Assembly: GCA_949286645.1 (NCBI GenBank)
Contig: CASEDN010000118.1
Coordinates: 1-11,977, forward strand
Source of the DNA: an uncultured bacterium
GTDB taxonomy: Bacteria; Bacillota_I; Bacilli_A; RF39; UBA660
DNA length: 11,977 nt
Direction of reading: 5' to 3'
Shown here: one piece after another, positions 1 through 6,548 of the stretch
How positions within the stretch are numbered: the first letter of the stretch is position 1
Layout: every line of letters begins with the position of its first letter
The notes under the pieces: model-generated
What the model was told of the DNA's origin: nothing
Seen by the model: only the letters and a program-made list of their open reading frames with translations
Database searches by the model: none
Translations under genes and position numbers: made by a program

Positions 1-169
1 CAAGGCATGATAACTCTTTTAAATTTTCATATAAATAACTGCTATATACTAAACACATTCTTTCATAATCTAATCCATCTAAGTCTCTTTTAGTATTTTC
101 TATTGCTTTTCTAATAATAAATTCTTTATTTAGATTAGCAATATTAAGCATTCTATCATATAAAGACAT
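1..169 (-). CDS. Unrecognised protein, N-terminal part only (runs off left edge)
   Basis: An open frame starts with ATG at 169-167, two bases after the ppdK stop, and stays open to the window edge, giving 56 residues. The protein begins MSLYDRMLNIANLNKEF and is mostly charged, helix-like sequence with no signal peptide or membrane segment. A weak AGAG lies about eight bases upstream, inside the last ppdK codons, so translation may be coupled to ppdK. The 2-nt spacing and lack of any terminator imply co-transcription with ppdK. No family is recognised from this fragment. It does not resemble the start of the PPDK regulatory protein (DUF299), which sometimes neighbours ppdK, but too little is visible to exclude relationships. 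Confidence 0.6.
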   Translation of the reverse strand, partial: MSLYDRMLNIANLNKEFIIRKAIENTKRDLDGLDYERMCLVYSSYLYENLKELSCL

Positions 170-171
170 AA

Positions 172-2790
172 TTAATTCTCTAATTTAGCTTTTGCAGCAG
201 CAAGTCTTGCTACAGGTACTCTAAATGGACTACAAGAAACATAGTTAAGACCAACTTTTTGACAGAAAGCTATACTCTTAGGATCTCCTCCATGTTCTCC
301 ACAGATACCTAGTTTGATATCACTTCTTGTACTTCTACCAAGTTCAGAAGCCATTTTTACTAATTTACCTACACCAACAGTATCTAGGCTTGCGAAAGGA
401 TCATTTACAAATATTTTCTTCTCATAGTAATCACTCAAGAACTTAGAAGCATCATCTCTTGAGAATCCATAAGTCATTTGGGTTAAATCATTAGTACCAA
501 AACTGAAGAACTCTGCTTCTTCTGCTATTTTATCTGCTAGAATGGCAGCTCTTGGTATTTCTATCATAGTACCTACTTTATATTTTAAATCACTGTTATT
601 ATCTTTAATAATAGCATCAGCTGTTTCAACTACTATATTCTTAACATATTTTAATTCATTAACATCTCCTACTAAAGGTATCATAATTTCAGGTGTTACT
701 TTAATACCATCTTTTTCTACTTCTAAAGCAGCATTTATAACAGCTTTTGTTTGCATAACAGCAATCTCTGGATAAGTAACAGCTAGACGACATCCACGAT
801 GTCCCATCATTGGATTAAATTCTTTTAGTGACTCTACTTTATTCTTTAAAGAAACAAAGTCCATATCAAGATCTTTAGCAAGAGCTTTAATCTCATCATC
901 AGTATGAGGTAAGAACTCATGTAGTGGTGGGTCTAAGAATCTAATAGTAACTTCATAACCATCCATTACTTTAAATAACTCTTTAAAGTCATCTTTTTGA
1001 TAAGGTAAAATCTCATCTAGTGCTTCTTCACGTTTTTCTAAAGTTGGAGCGACTATCATCTTTCTAAAGTTAAAGATTCTCTCACTATCAAAGAACATAT
1101 GCTCTGTACGACAAAGTCCAATACCTTTAGCACCAAAATCTCTTGCAACTTTAGCATCTCTAGGATTATCAGCATTAGTTCTAACTTCTAGGTCTGCTAT
1201 CTTATCAGCCCAGTTCATGAATGTTTCAAAGTTTCCACTAATAGATGCAGGAACTGTTTTTATCTCTTCTCCATAAACATTACCAGTTGAACCATCTAAA
1301 CTAATATAGTCTCCTTCTTTAAATACTTTACCGTCTTTAGTAGTTAAAGTTTTCTTATTAACATCAACTACTACATCAGAACATCCTGATACACAACAAG
1401 TACCCATACCACGAGCGACAACTGCAGCATGGGAAGTCATTCCACCTCTAACTGTTAAAATACCACGAGCGATATTCATACCTTCAATATCTTCTGGAGA
1501 TGTTTCTTCTCTTGCTAATATTATATCTTCTACTCCCTCTTCATGAGCCTTCATAACGTCTTCAGCACTAAAATATAAATGACCTGTAGCAGCCCCAGGA
1601 GAAGCAGCTAAACCTTTACCAATAACTTTCGCTTTAGATAAGGCATCTTTATCAAAAGCAGGATGTAATAATTGTTCTAGTTGTTTAGGTTCTACTCTTA
1701 AAAGTGCTTCTTCTTTACTAATTTTACCTTCATTAACAAGTTCTACTGCAATTCTAAGAGCAGCTTCAGCCGTTCTTTTACCACTTCTAGTTTGAAGCAT
1801 AAATAACTTACCATTTTCAATAGTAAACTCCATATCTTGCATATCTTTATAATGGTCTTCTAGTGTTTTACATATCTTAACAAACTCTTCATAGCACTCT
1901 GGCATAACTTCTTTTAAAGTATCAATAGACTGTGGAGTTCTAATACCTGCAACTACATCCTCTCCTTGAGCATTAATTAAATATTCTCCATATAACTTAG
2001 CTTCTCCAGTAGCAGGATTTCTTGTGAATGCTACACCTGTTCCACTAGTATTACCCATATTACCATAAACCATCTCTTGAACATTAACAGCAGTACCCCA
2101 GTCACCTGGAATATCATTAAGACGTCTATAAGTAATCGCTCTATCATTATTCCAACTTCTAAAGACAGCTTTTACCGCTTCTATTAGTTGCACTTTAGCA
2201 TCTTGTGGAAACTCCTCACCAGCATGTTTTCTATATTCTTCTTTGTATCTATCTACAACTTCAACTAAGTCATCAGCAGTTAAATCAGTGTCAAGTTCTA
2301 CATTCTTTTCTTTCTTAATATCTTCAAATAAATATTCAAAAGAACTCTTTGGAAAGCCCATAACTACATCTGCAAACATTTGAATAAAACGACGATAACA
2401 GTCATAAGCAAATCTTTTATTATCTGTAAGTCTTGCAAGTGTTTCTACTACTTCATCATTCATACCAAGATTAAGGATTGTATCCATCATTCCTGGCATA
2501 GAGCTTCTTGCCCCACTTCTAACTGATACTAATAATGGATTTTTATCATCTCCCATAGTCTTACCAGTTAACTTTTCAAGATTAGCTAATTCTTTAAAGA
2601 TTTCTTCTTTAATATCCTCACTAACCTCTTCATTATCATCATAGTATTTTAAGCAAGCTTCAGTTGTTACAGTAAACCCACGAGGTACAGGTAATCCAAT
2701 TCTTGTCATTTCTGCAAGATTAGCTCCTTTTCCTCCTAACAACTCTCTCATATCCTTATTACCTTCACTAAAGGCATAAACATATTTCAT
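172..2790 (-). CDS. ppdK: Pyruvate, phosphate dikinase (PPDK)
   Basis: This cytoplasmic enzyme interconverts ATP + phosphate + pyruvate and AMP + PPi + phosphoenolpyruvate. In anaerobes it often works in the glycolytic direction, using PPi to make ATP. The 872 residues match the family (about 874 in Clostridium symbiosum). The N-terminal ATP-grasp domain shows GGKGANLAEM (19-28) and the VSVRSGARSSMPGMMD region (88-103). The central swivelling domain carries the phosphorylated histidine in GGMTSHAAVVARG (His454). The C-terminal TIM barrel has GLCRTEHMFF, the FSFGTNDLTQ motif and the GICGEHGGDP loop with catalytic Cys830. All key residues are present, so the enzyme should be active. The ATG at 2790 is preceded by AAAGGATAGTGAT, with AGGA ten bases upstream. 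The gene is transcribed away from pyrH, and an unknown gene follows two bases after its stop. Base use resembles a well-expressed core gene. Confidence 0.97.
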   Translation of the reverse strand: MKYVYAFSEGNKDMRELLGGKGANLAEMTRIGLPVPRGFTVTTEACLKYYDDNEEVSEDIKEEIFKELANLEKLTGKTMGDDKNPLLVSVRSGARSSMPGMMDTILNLGMNDEVVETLARLTDNKRFAYDCYRRFIQMFADVVMGFPKSSFEYLFEDIKKEKNVELDTDLTADDLVEVVDRYKEEYRKHAGEEFPQDAKVQLIEAVKAVFRSWNNDRAITYRRLNDIPGDWGTAVNVQEMVYGNMGNTSGTGVAFTRNPATGEAKLYGEYLINAQGEDVVAGIRTPQSIDTLKEVMPECYEEFVKICKTLEDHYKDMQDMEFTIENGKLFMLQTRSGKRTAEAALRIAVELVNEGKISKEEALLRVEPKQLEQLLHPAFDKDALSKAKVIGKGLAASPGAATGHLYFSAEDVMKAHEEGVEDIILAREETSPEDIEGMNIARGILTVRGGMTSHAAVVARGMGTCCVSGCSDVVVDVNKKTLTTKDGKVFKEGDYISLDGSTGNVYGEEIKTVPASISGNFETFMNWADKIADLEVRTNADNPRDAKVARDFGAKGIGLCRTEHMFFDSERIFNFRKMIVAPTLEKREEALDEILPYQKDDFKELFKVMDGYEVTIRFLDPPLHEFLPHTDDEIKALAKDLDMDFVSLKNKVESLKEFNPMMGHRGCRLAVTYPEIAVMQTKAVINAALEVEKDGIKVTPEIMIPLVGDVNELKYVKNIVVETADAIIKDNNSDLKYKVGTMIEIPRAAILADKIAEEAEFFSFGTNDLTQMTYGFSRDDASKFLSDYYEKKIFVNDPFASLDTVGVGKLVKMASELGRSTRSDIKLGICGEHGGDPKSIAFCQKVGLNYVSCSPFRVPVARLAAAKAKLEN

Positions 2791-2793
2791 TTA

Positions 2794-2824
2794 ATCACTA
2801 TCCTTTCGCTATAAAACAAGTATA
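2794..2824 (-). promoter_or_regulatory. ppdK promoter -10 box and ribosome binding site
   Basis: On the minus strand, TATACT (2824-2819) is directly preceded by TGT, an extended -10 arrangement. The -35 region 17 bases further upstream (TTTTAA) is poor. The leader would be about 20 bases and contains the site AAAGGATAGTGAT (2806-2794) ahead of the ATG at 2790. No operator or riboswitch-like fold is visible. The call rests on motif and position only. Confidence 0.5.
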
Positions 2825-2854
2825 ACAAAGATAATTTATTTTTAAAAGAAAAAA

Positions 2855-2883
2855 TTGCTACTAAAAATACGACATGATATACT
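2855..2883 (+). promoter_or_regulatory. pyrH promoter (extended -10 type)
   Basis: TTGCTA (2855-2860), a 17-base spacer and TATACT (2878-2883), with TGA immediately before the -10 box, form a good housekeeping sigma-factor promoter. Transcription should start near 2889-2891, only about 13-15 bases before the pyrH ATG, so there is no room for a pyrimidine-responsive attenuator. The promoter sits back to back with that of ppdK in a 113-base intergenic region. Confidence 0.65.
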
Positions 2884-2903
2884 AATAGCAAGGAAGTGAA
2901 AAC

Positions 2904-3602
2904 ATGGATAAAAAAAGAATTTTATTAAAGTTATCAGGAGAAGCTTTAAGTGGTTCTAAAGATAATGGTATTGACTTTGAAAGAGTTATAGAAATTGCTA
3001 AAGAAGTTAAAGATTGTCTTGATATGGGCTTTTCTATTGCAATAGTTGTAGGAGGAGGAAACTTCTGGAGAGGTAGAGCGAATGACTTTATGGAGCGACA
3101 AACATCTGATTATATCGGTATGCTTGCAACTACTATGAATGCTCTAGCTTTGCAAGATGCTTTTAGACAAATAGATGTTCCAGTGCGTGTTGAAACTGCT
3201 ATTGAAATGAGAAAAGTTGCTGAGTTCTATCTACGTGAAAAATGTGAGAAACATCTTGAAAAAGGTAGAGTTGTAATATTTGGTTGTGGAACGGGTAATC
3301 CATTCTTTTCAACTGATACGGCAGCAGCCTTAAGAGCAGCAGAGATTAATGCTGATATTTTAGTGAAAGCAACTAATGTAGATGGTATTTATGATAAAGA
3401 TCCTAAAAAGTATAAAGATGCTAAATTAATTAAGGAAACAACATATAATGAAGTGTTAAACAAAAAGTTAAAAGTAATGGACTTAACAGCAATTACTCTA
3501 TGTATGGAAGAGTCAATTCCTATTATTGTCTTCAATATAAATAAACCTGGTATGTTAAAACAAGCTCTTATCACTGATGATATAGGTTCTATTGTAAAGT
3601 AG
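2904..3602 (+). CDS. pyrH: Uridylate (UMP) kinase
   Basis: UMP kinase of the amino-acid-kinase fold converts UMP + ATP to UDP + ADP in pyrimidine nucleotide synthesis and acts as a cytoplasmic hexamer. The 232 residues are close to the usual 235-245. Visible motifs are LLKLSGEAL (7-15, phosphate-binding start), VVGGGNFWRG (48-57), DYIGMLATTMNALAL (69-83), FGCGTGNPFFSTDTAAALRA (126-145, UMP binding) and KATNVDGIYDKDPK (155-168). The ATG is preceded by AAGGAAGTG, with AGGA nine bases upstream. The site lies almost at the predicted 5' end of the transcript. pyrH is commonly followed by frr (ribosome recycling factor), but here it is followed after seven bases by an ABC exporter gene. Confidence 0.97.
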   Translation: MDKKRILLKLSGEALSGSKDNGIDFERVIEIAKEVKDCLDMGFSIAIVVGGGNFWRGRANDFMERQTSDYIGMLATTMNALALQDAFRQIDVPVRVETAIEMRKVAEFYLREKCEKHLEKGRVVIFGCGTGNPFFSTDTAAALRAAEINADILVKATNVDGIYDKDPKKYKDAKLIKETTYNEVLNKKLKVMDLTAITLCMEESIPIIVFNINKPGMLKQALITDDIGSIVK

Positions 3603-3609
3603 GTGTGTT

Positions 3610-5199
3610 ATGTATCCCTTTAAAATATTAAATAAAAAGAAATATGCTTTATGTTTTCTTAATGCTTTTTTAGAAAATTTATGTCTATATCTAATGCCTG
3701 TAGTTTTATCAGTTTACTTAACTGTACCATTTACTCTAGATAAATTTAAAATGCTAATTATTTTTACTATTGTTCTTAAAGTTATAGAAATATTCTGTAA
3801 TGTATTGTGGAATACAAAAGTAGTGGTATTTCTAGAAAATACTAAAAAAGATTTACAACTATCTTATTTTAAAAGACTTTGTAATTTGAAAATATCTAAA
3901 CTTAATAATACTCATACTGGTTTTTTAAAAAGCCAGATAGATACCGTCAGTAATGAAACATATAATCTTTTAAATGAATTGATGCTAACTATCAACGGAG
4001 TTATAGTTGCCATTACTATATTTTTAATTCAAGTTTTTAATCAAAGTAAACTTGTGTTCATAATTTGTATTATCTTTATTATTTTCATTATAATTTATAA
4101 TGTTATTATTTCTAAATACAATGTTAAATTACAAGAAAATTATAATGACATCTATGCCAAATACACTGCTACTAATGTTGATTTTATAGAAAATGTAAAA
4201 GTAGTTAAAAATTATGATGCTCTTACTTTTGCCACTAATAAAATAAGTGAAAAGTTTAGTTATATTAAAAAGCCAATGAGAAAAAACACTATTTATGCTT
4301 CTCTAAGATGGGATGGTATTAATGCTTTAATTTATATGTTATATGCCATACTTTTAATAAGCTTATTTATAAGTATGAAAAATGGTAATGATGTTTTTAG
4401 TTATATAGTTTTCTATTCTTCTATGTTTAGTGGTCTTAGTACTGAATTAAGAGGTGTTGGTAGATTATTTGTTAATTTAAATAAATTTAAATCTGCTAAT
4501 AATCAAATAGAAAAAGTTTTAACAAAAGAGGAAAAGCAACCTAAATTTAAAAACTTTAATAATATTACTTTAAAAGATATAGAGTTTAAATATAGTAAGA
4601 AAAGTAAAAATGTTATAAATATACTTTACTTCAAGGTAGATAAAAAAGATAAAGTAAGTATAATGGGAGAATCTGGTCAAGGTAAATCTACCTTTCTTAA
4701 TCTATTCTGTAGATTTTATAAGATAGATGATAATAAATATTTAGTTAATGATAAAGAAAGTAGTAAAGCTCCAGATGTCGCTTATATTTCTCAAGAAACA
4801 GACCTCTTTGATTTATCTATTAGAGATAATCTCTTATTAGGTAAAAATATAAGCGATAAAAAATTAAATGAATATCTAAATCAAGCAGGACTTCTTGATT
4901 GGATTAATAGTCTAGAACATGGTCTTGATACTATAGTTGGTGAAAAAGGTATAAGACTATCTACTGGTCAAAAACAAAGATTAAATATTATTAGAGGTAT
5001 TTTATTAGATAAAGAAATATACATTTTAGATGAACCAACTTCTAATTTAGATATTCTATCAGAAGAAAAGATTTATGATATGATAAATAAGTACTTAAAC
5101 GATAAAACTTTAATTATCGTAACTCATAGACCTAAGTTAAGAGATATATGTAATAAACATTATTATTTTAAAGATAAAGAAATGATTTTAGAAGATTAA
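3610..5199 (+). CDS. ABC exporter half-transporter (fused membrane and ATPase domains), substrate unknown
   Basis: This 529-residue protein has an N-terminal membrane domain of type IV exporter organisation and a C-terminal ATPase. Likely membrane helices lie near 14-38, 46-66, 124-143, 147-168, 236-256 and 262-276. The ATPase domain shows Walker A GESGQGKST (353-361), Q-loop Gln395, signature RLSTGQKQR (449-457), Walker B YILDEPTSNLD (471-481, catalytic Glu475) and switch His506, so ATP hydrolysis is expected. The span from the Walker A lysine to the Q-loop is 36 residues, shorter than typical exporters, and the signature is LSTGQ rather than LSGGQ. As a half-transporter it must pair with itself or with a partner not in the window. 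There is no C39 peptidase domain. The start ATG lies seven bases after the pyrH stop, and its AGGTG binding site overlaps that stop, suggesting translational coupling. The gene is visibly more AT-rich than pyrH. A peptide, lipid or drug exporter is possible, but the substrate cannot be inferred. Confidence 0.88.
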   Translation: MYPFKILNKKKYALCFLNAFLENLCLYLMPVVLSVYLTVPFTLDKFKMLIIFTIVLKVIEIFCNVLWNTKVVVFLENTKKDLQLSYFKRLCNLKISKLNNTHTGFLKSQIDTVSNETYNLLNELMLTINGVIVAITIFLIQVFNQSKLVFIICIIFIIFIIIYNVIISKYNVKLQENYNDIYAKYTATNVDFIENVKVVKNYDALTFATNKISEKFSYIKKPMRKNTIYASLRWDGINALIYMLYAILLISLFISMKNGNDVFSYIVFYSSMFSGLSTELRGVGRLFVNLNKFKSANNQIEKVLTKEEKQPKFKNFNNITLKDIEFKYSKKSKNVINILYFKVDKKDKVSIMGESGQGKSTFLNLFCRFYKIDDNKYLVNDKESSKAPDVAYISQETDLFDLSIRDNLLLGKNISDKKLNEYLNQAGLLDWINSLEHGLDTIVGEKGIRLSTGQKQRLNIIRGILLDKEIYILDEPTSNLDILSEEKIYDMINKYLNDKTLIIVTHRPKLRDICNKHYYFKDKEMILED

Positions 5200-5229
5200 A
5201 GACCCTAATTAGTTAGAGTCTTTAATTTT
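5196..5229. terminator. Bidirectional terminator between convergent genes
   Basis: A hairpin with 13-base arms and one C-A mismatch is formed by TTAAAGACCCTAA (5196-5208) and TTAGAGTCTTTAA (5213-5225) around a TTAG loop. TTTTA follows on the plus strand, and the minus-strand exit is U-poorer. It contains the stop codon of the ABC gene (5197-5199) and, in its loop, that of the kinase gene (5211-5209), so it can end both transcripts. Confidence 0.75.
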
Positions 5230-6084
5230 ATCAAATACCTTTTTAAATATTTCTTTATATCTTATTTCCATAGCAATAATAAAACATTCTTTATATTCTG
5301 AAGACAAAAATGGTGTTTTATTAATAACCTCTTTTAACTTATCTAAGTCTATTCTTTTTCCAATTCTTAAAATTGCATTTTTCAAATCAATATTATCTAT
5401 CTTTCCAATATCCCGATAAAAAATAGGACTACCATTAAGTTTATATACCGATTTAACATTATAAGCTTTATTTTTTAATTCAGTTTTATTACTTAGTAAC
5501 TCTTCTACCTCTTCTTTAGAATATAGTGGAAAAAAACAAGAACCACAATCATAAACAGGAGATATAGTAGTATCACCATTAGGAAGTTTAGCAATTCCCC
5601 AATTTTCTAAATGTCTATCCTTATTTCCAATTAATAAATCAATTACAAAAATATCCCAAAAGCCATCAATAATTTTATTTTTATCTTTAATTTGAGCAGT
5701 TTGTTTAATAATCTCGTATATATCTTCTATATTAGTTGAAAATTTAACATCTGATGAAGTTATACTATTAGCAAGTTTAGAAAATTCTATTAATTCCATT
5801 TTATCATTGGCAAAGTCACGACAAGCGACACATACTTTTTCTTTATCACCATCTTTATATATTCCTAAAATTGTATCTTGTACTTTTATACCCAATTCTT
5901 TAAAGATATGACAGCCTATATACTCAGAAAATTGATTATTAACATATGATAACGTTTTATTCTTTTCTCGTATTGGATCAGGAAACTTTAACAAATAAAT
6001 TTCATCATTAAATATAATTTTTTTCTTCTTCTCAGAACCACCATATGTATTTAGTAATTCTTTGCAATTTGTAAAATCTATCAT
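5209..6084 (-). CDS. HipA/CtkA-like protein kinase
   Basis: A 291-residue soluble protein with the features of the HipA-like kinase fold. There is a glycine-rich loop with serine, TYGGSEKKKK (13-22), a putative ATP-binding lysine in YLLKFPD (Lys33), Glu54 in SEYIGCHIF, a catalytic loop GNKDRHLENWG (153-163, with Asp156 and Asn161) and a metal-binding SPVYDCGS (Asp179). HipA family kinases phosphorylate proteins on Ser/Thr, and several act as toxins, for example on aminoacyl-tRNA synthetases. This protein lacks the N-terminal HipA subdomains and has no adjacent HipB-type helix-turn-helix gene. It resembles the short CtkA-like forms instead. A longer frame begins with TTG at 6102, but the ATG at 6084 overlaps the upstream stop as ATGA, giving classic coupling, and GGGGG lies 11 bases upstream. 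The substrate is unknown. A toxin role is inference. Confidence 0.8.
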   Translation of the reverse strand: MIDFTNCKELLNTYGGSEKKKKIIFNDEIYLLKFPDPIREKNKTLSYVNNQFSEYIGCHIFKELGIKVQDTILGIYKDGDKEKVCVACRDFANDKMELIEFSKLANSITSSDVKFSTNIEDIYEIIKQTAQIKDKNKIIDGFWDIFVIDLLIGNKDRHLENWGIAKLPNGDTTISPVYDCGSCFFPLYSKEEVEELLSNKTELKNKAYNVKSVYKLNGSPIFYRDIGKIDNIDLKNAILRIGKRIDLDKLKEVINKTPFLSSEYKECFIIAMEIRYKEIFKKVFDKIKDSN

Positions 6085-6332
6085 TTCAATAATAACCCCC
6101 AATAATAATTTTTCATTTCTTCTGCATTAACAGAAGTTATTGTCCCCTCTATTACTTTTTCTTTTAAAACTAGACATAAATCATAGATAGACTCTTTTAA
6201 ATCCAAATATTTCCTCTTAATATTAGGATTATTTTGATAATCAAAAAAAGCATCTTCTACTCTTTTTATCGCCTCACTTATATCTTCATCAAAATCTTTA
6301 TGATTATATTTAAACTTAATATTATTAGACAT
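6081..6332 (-). CDS. Unrecognised 83-residue protein paired with HipA-like kinase
   Basis: This small, strongly helical, charged protein begins MSNNIKFKYNHKDFDEDISE and ends in KNYYWGLLLK. It has no membrane segment, signal peptide or obvious helix-turn-helix. Its stop TGA overlaps the kinase ATG by four bases (ATGA), so the two are translationally coupled and probably function together. The frame can be extended to a GTG at 6356, and another ATG lies at 6338. However, the binding site AAAAGAGTGAT (6347-6337) places AGAG eight bases from the ATG at 6332, the same spacing as in htpG, and is too close to the other ATG. By analogy with other two-gene kinase modules it could be an antitoxin, adaptor or substrate. 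It does not look like HipS or the N-terminal HipA subdomain. Function is not known. Confidence 0.72.
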   Translation of the reverse strand: MSNNIKFKYNHKDFDEDISEAIKRVEDAFFDYQNNPNIKRKYLDLKESIYDLCLVLKEKVIEGTITSVNAEEMKNYYWGLLLK

Positions 6333-6336
6333 ATTC

Positions 6337-6347
6337 ATCACTCTTTT
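6337..6347 (-). promoter_or_regulatory. Ribosome binding site fixing the start of the 83-aa gene
   Basis: AAAAGAGTGAT on the minus strand has a weak AGAG core extended by GTGAT, which also pairs with the 3' end of 16S rRNA. AGAG is eight bases from the ATG at 6332 but only two from the ATG at 6338, so 6332 is preferred. It is a near copy of the htpG site. Confidence 0.55.
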
Positions 6348-6364
6348 CACTAACACTTATGGTT

Positions 6365-6392
6365 ATTATATCAAAAGATACTAAATTGTAAA
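6365..6392 (-). promoter_or_regulatory. Promoter of the 83-aa protein/kinase operon
   Basis: On the minus strand, TTTACA (6392-6387, five of six to consensus), a 16-base spacer and a perfect TATAAT (6370-6365) preceded by TGA (extended -10) form one of the best promoters in the window. Transcription would begin near 6358, about 25 bases before the ATG at 6332. No clear operator overlaps it. An AT-rich inverted repeat lies about 33 bases upstream at 6425-6441. Confidence 0.7.
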
Positions 6393-6488
6393 TAATTAGT
6401 TTGACTATTTTACTTAAAAAGTATTTTATACGCTTTATAAACTCTATTTTCATATTATCTTATTCTTTGATACTGCCAAAATTTAGAA

Positions 6489-6517
6489 TTGTATTTTCTC
6501 TATTTTCCTATTATAAT
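6489..6517 (+). promoter_or_regulatory. Promoter of the membrane protein/phosphoglycerol transferase operon
   Basis: A perfect TATAAT (6512-6517) lies 17 bases after TTGTAT (6489-6494). Transcription would start near 6524, about 25 bases before the ATG at 6549, and the binding site AAGGACGTGG (6535-6544) falls in that leader. The 6357-6548 gap thus holds two divergent promoters, with nothing else recognisable except AT-rich sequence. Confidence 0.6.
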
Positions 6518-6548
6518 ATAACATATTTAGAAGTAAGGACGTGGTAAT

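Noticed and set aside
542..775. 77-codon open frame on the plus strand inside ppdK
   Set aside because: It lies antisense to well-conserved ppdK codons, has no binding site or promoter, and its hydrophobic translation is a by-product of the opposite strand.
3389..3574. 61-codon open frame on the minus strand inside pyrH
   Set aside because: It is fully antisense to conserved pyrH sequence, with no supporting start signals.
6085..6102. Upstream TTG start for the HipA-like kinase
   Set aside because: It would lengthen the overlap with the 83-aa gene, has no good binding site, and the ATG at 6084 gives a standard ATGA coupling and a protein starting directly at the conserved fold.
6333..6356. 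GTG start at 6356 or ATG at 6338 for the 83-aa gene
   Set aside because: The GTG at 6356 lies practically at the predicted transcript start (about 6358), leaving no leader. The ATG at 6338 is only two bases from the binding-site core.
6401..6430. TTGACT plus TTTATA as a second plus-strand promoter in the 6357-6548 gap
   Set aside because: The -10 is poor and the site is over 110 bases from the gene. The perfect TATAAT at 6512 explains expression better.
6425..6441. Inverted repeat TTTATA-N5-TATAAA upstream of the kinase operon promoter
   Set aside because: The arms are short and made only of A and T in very AT-rich DNA, and lie about 33 bases upstream of the -35, so chance is likely. It could be an operator only if conserved.
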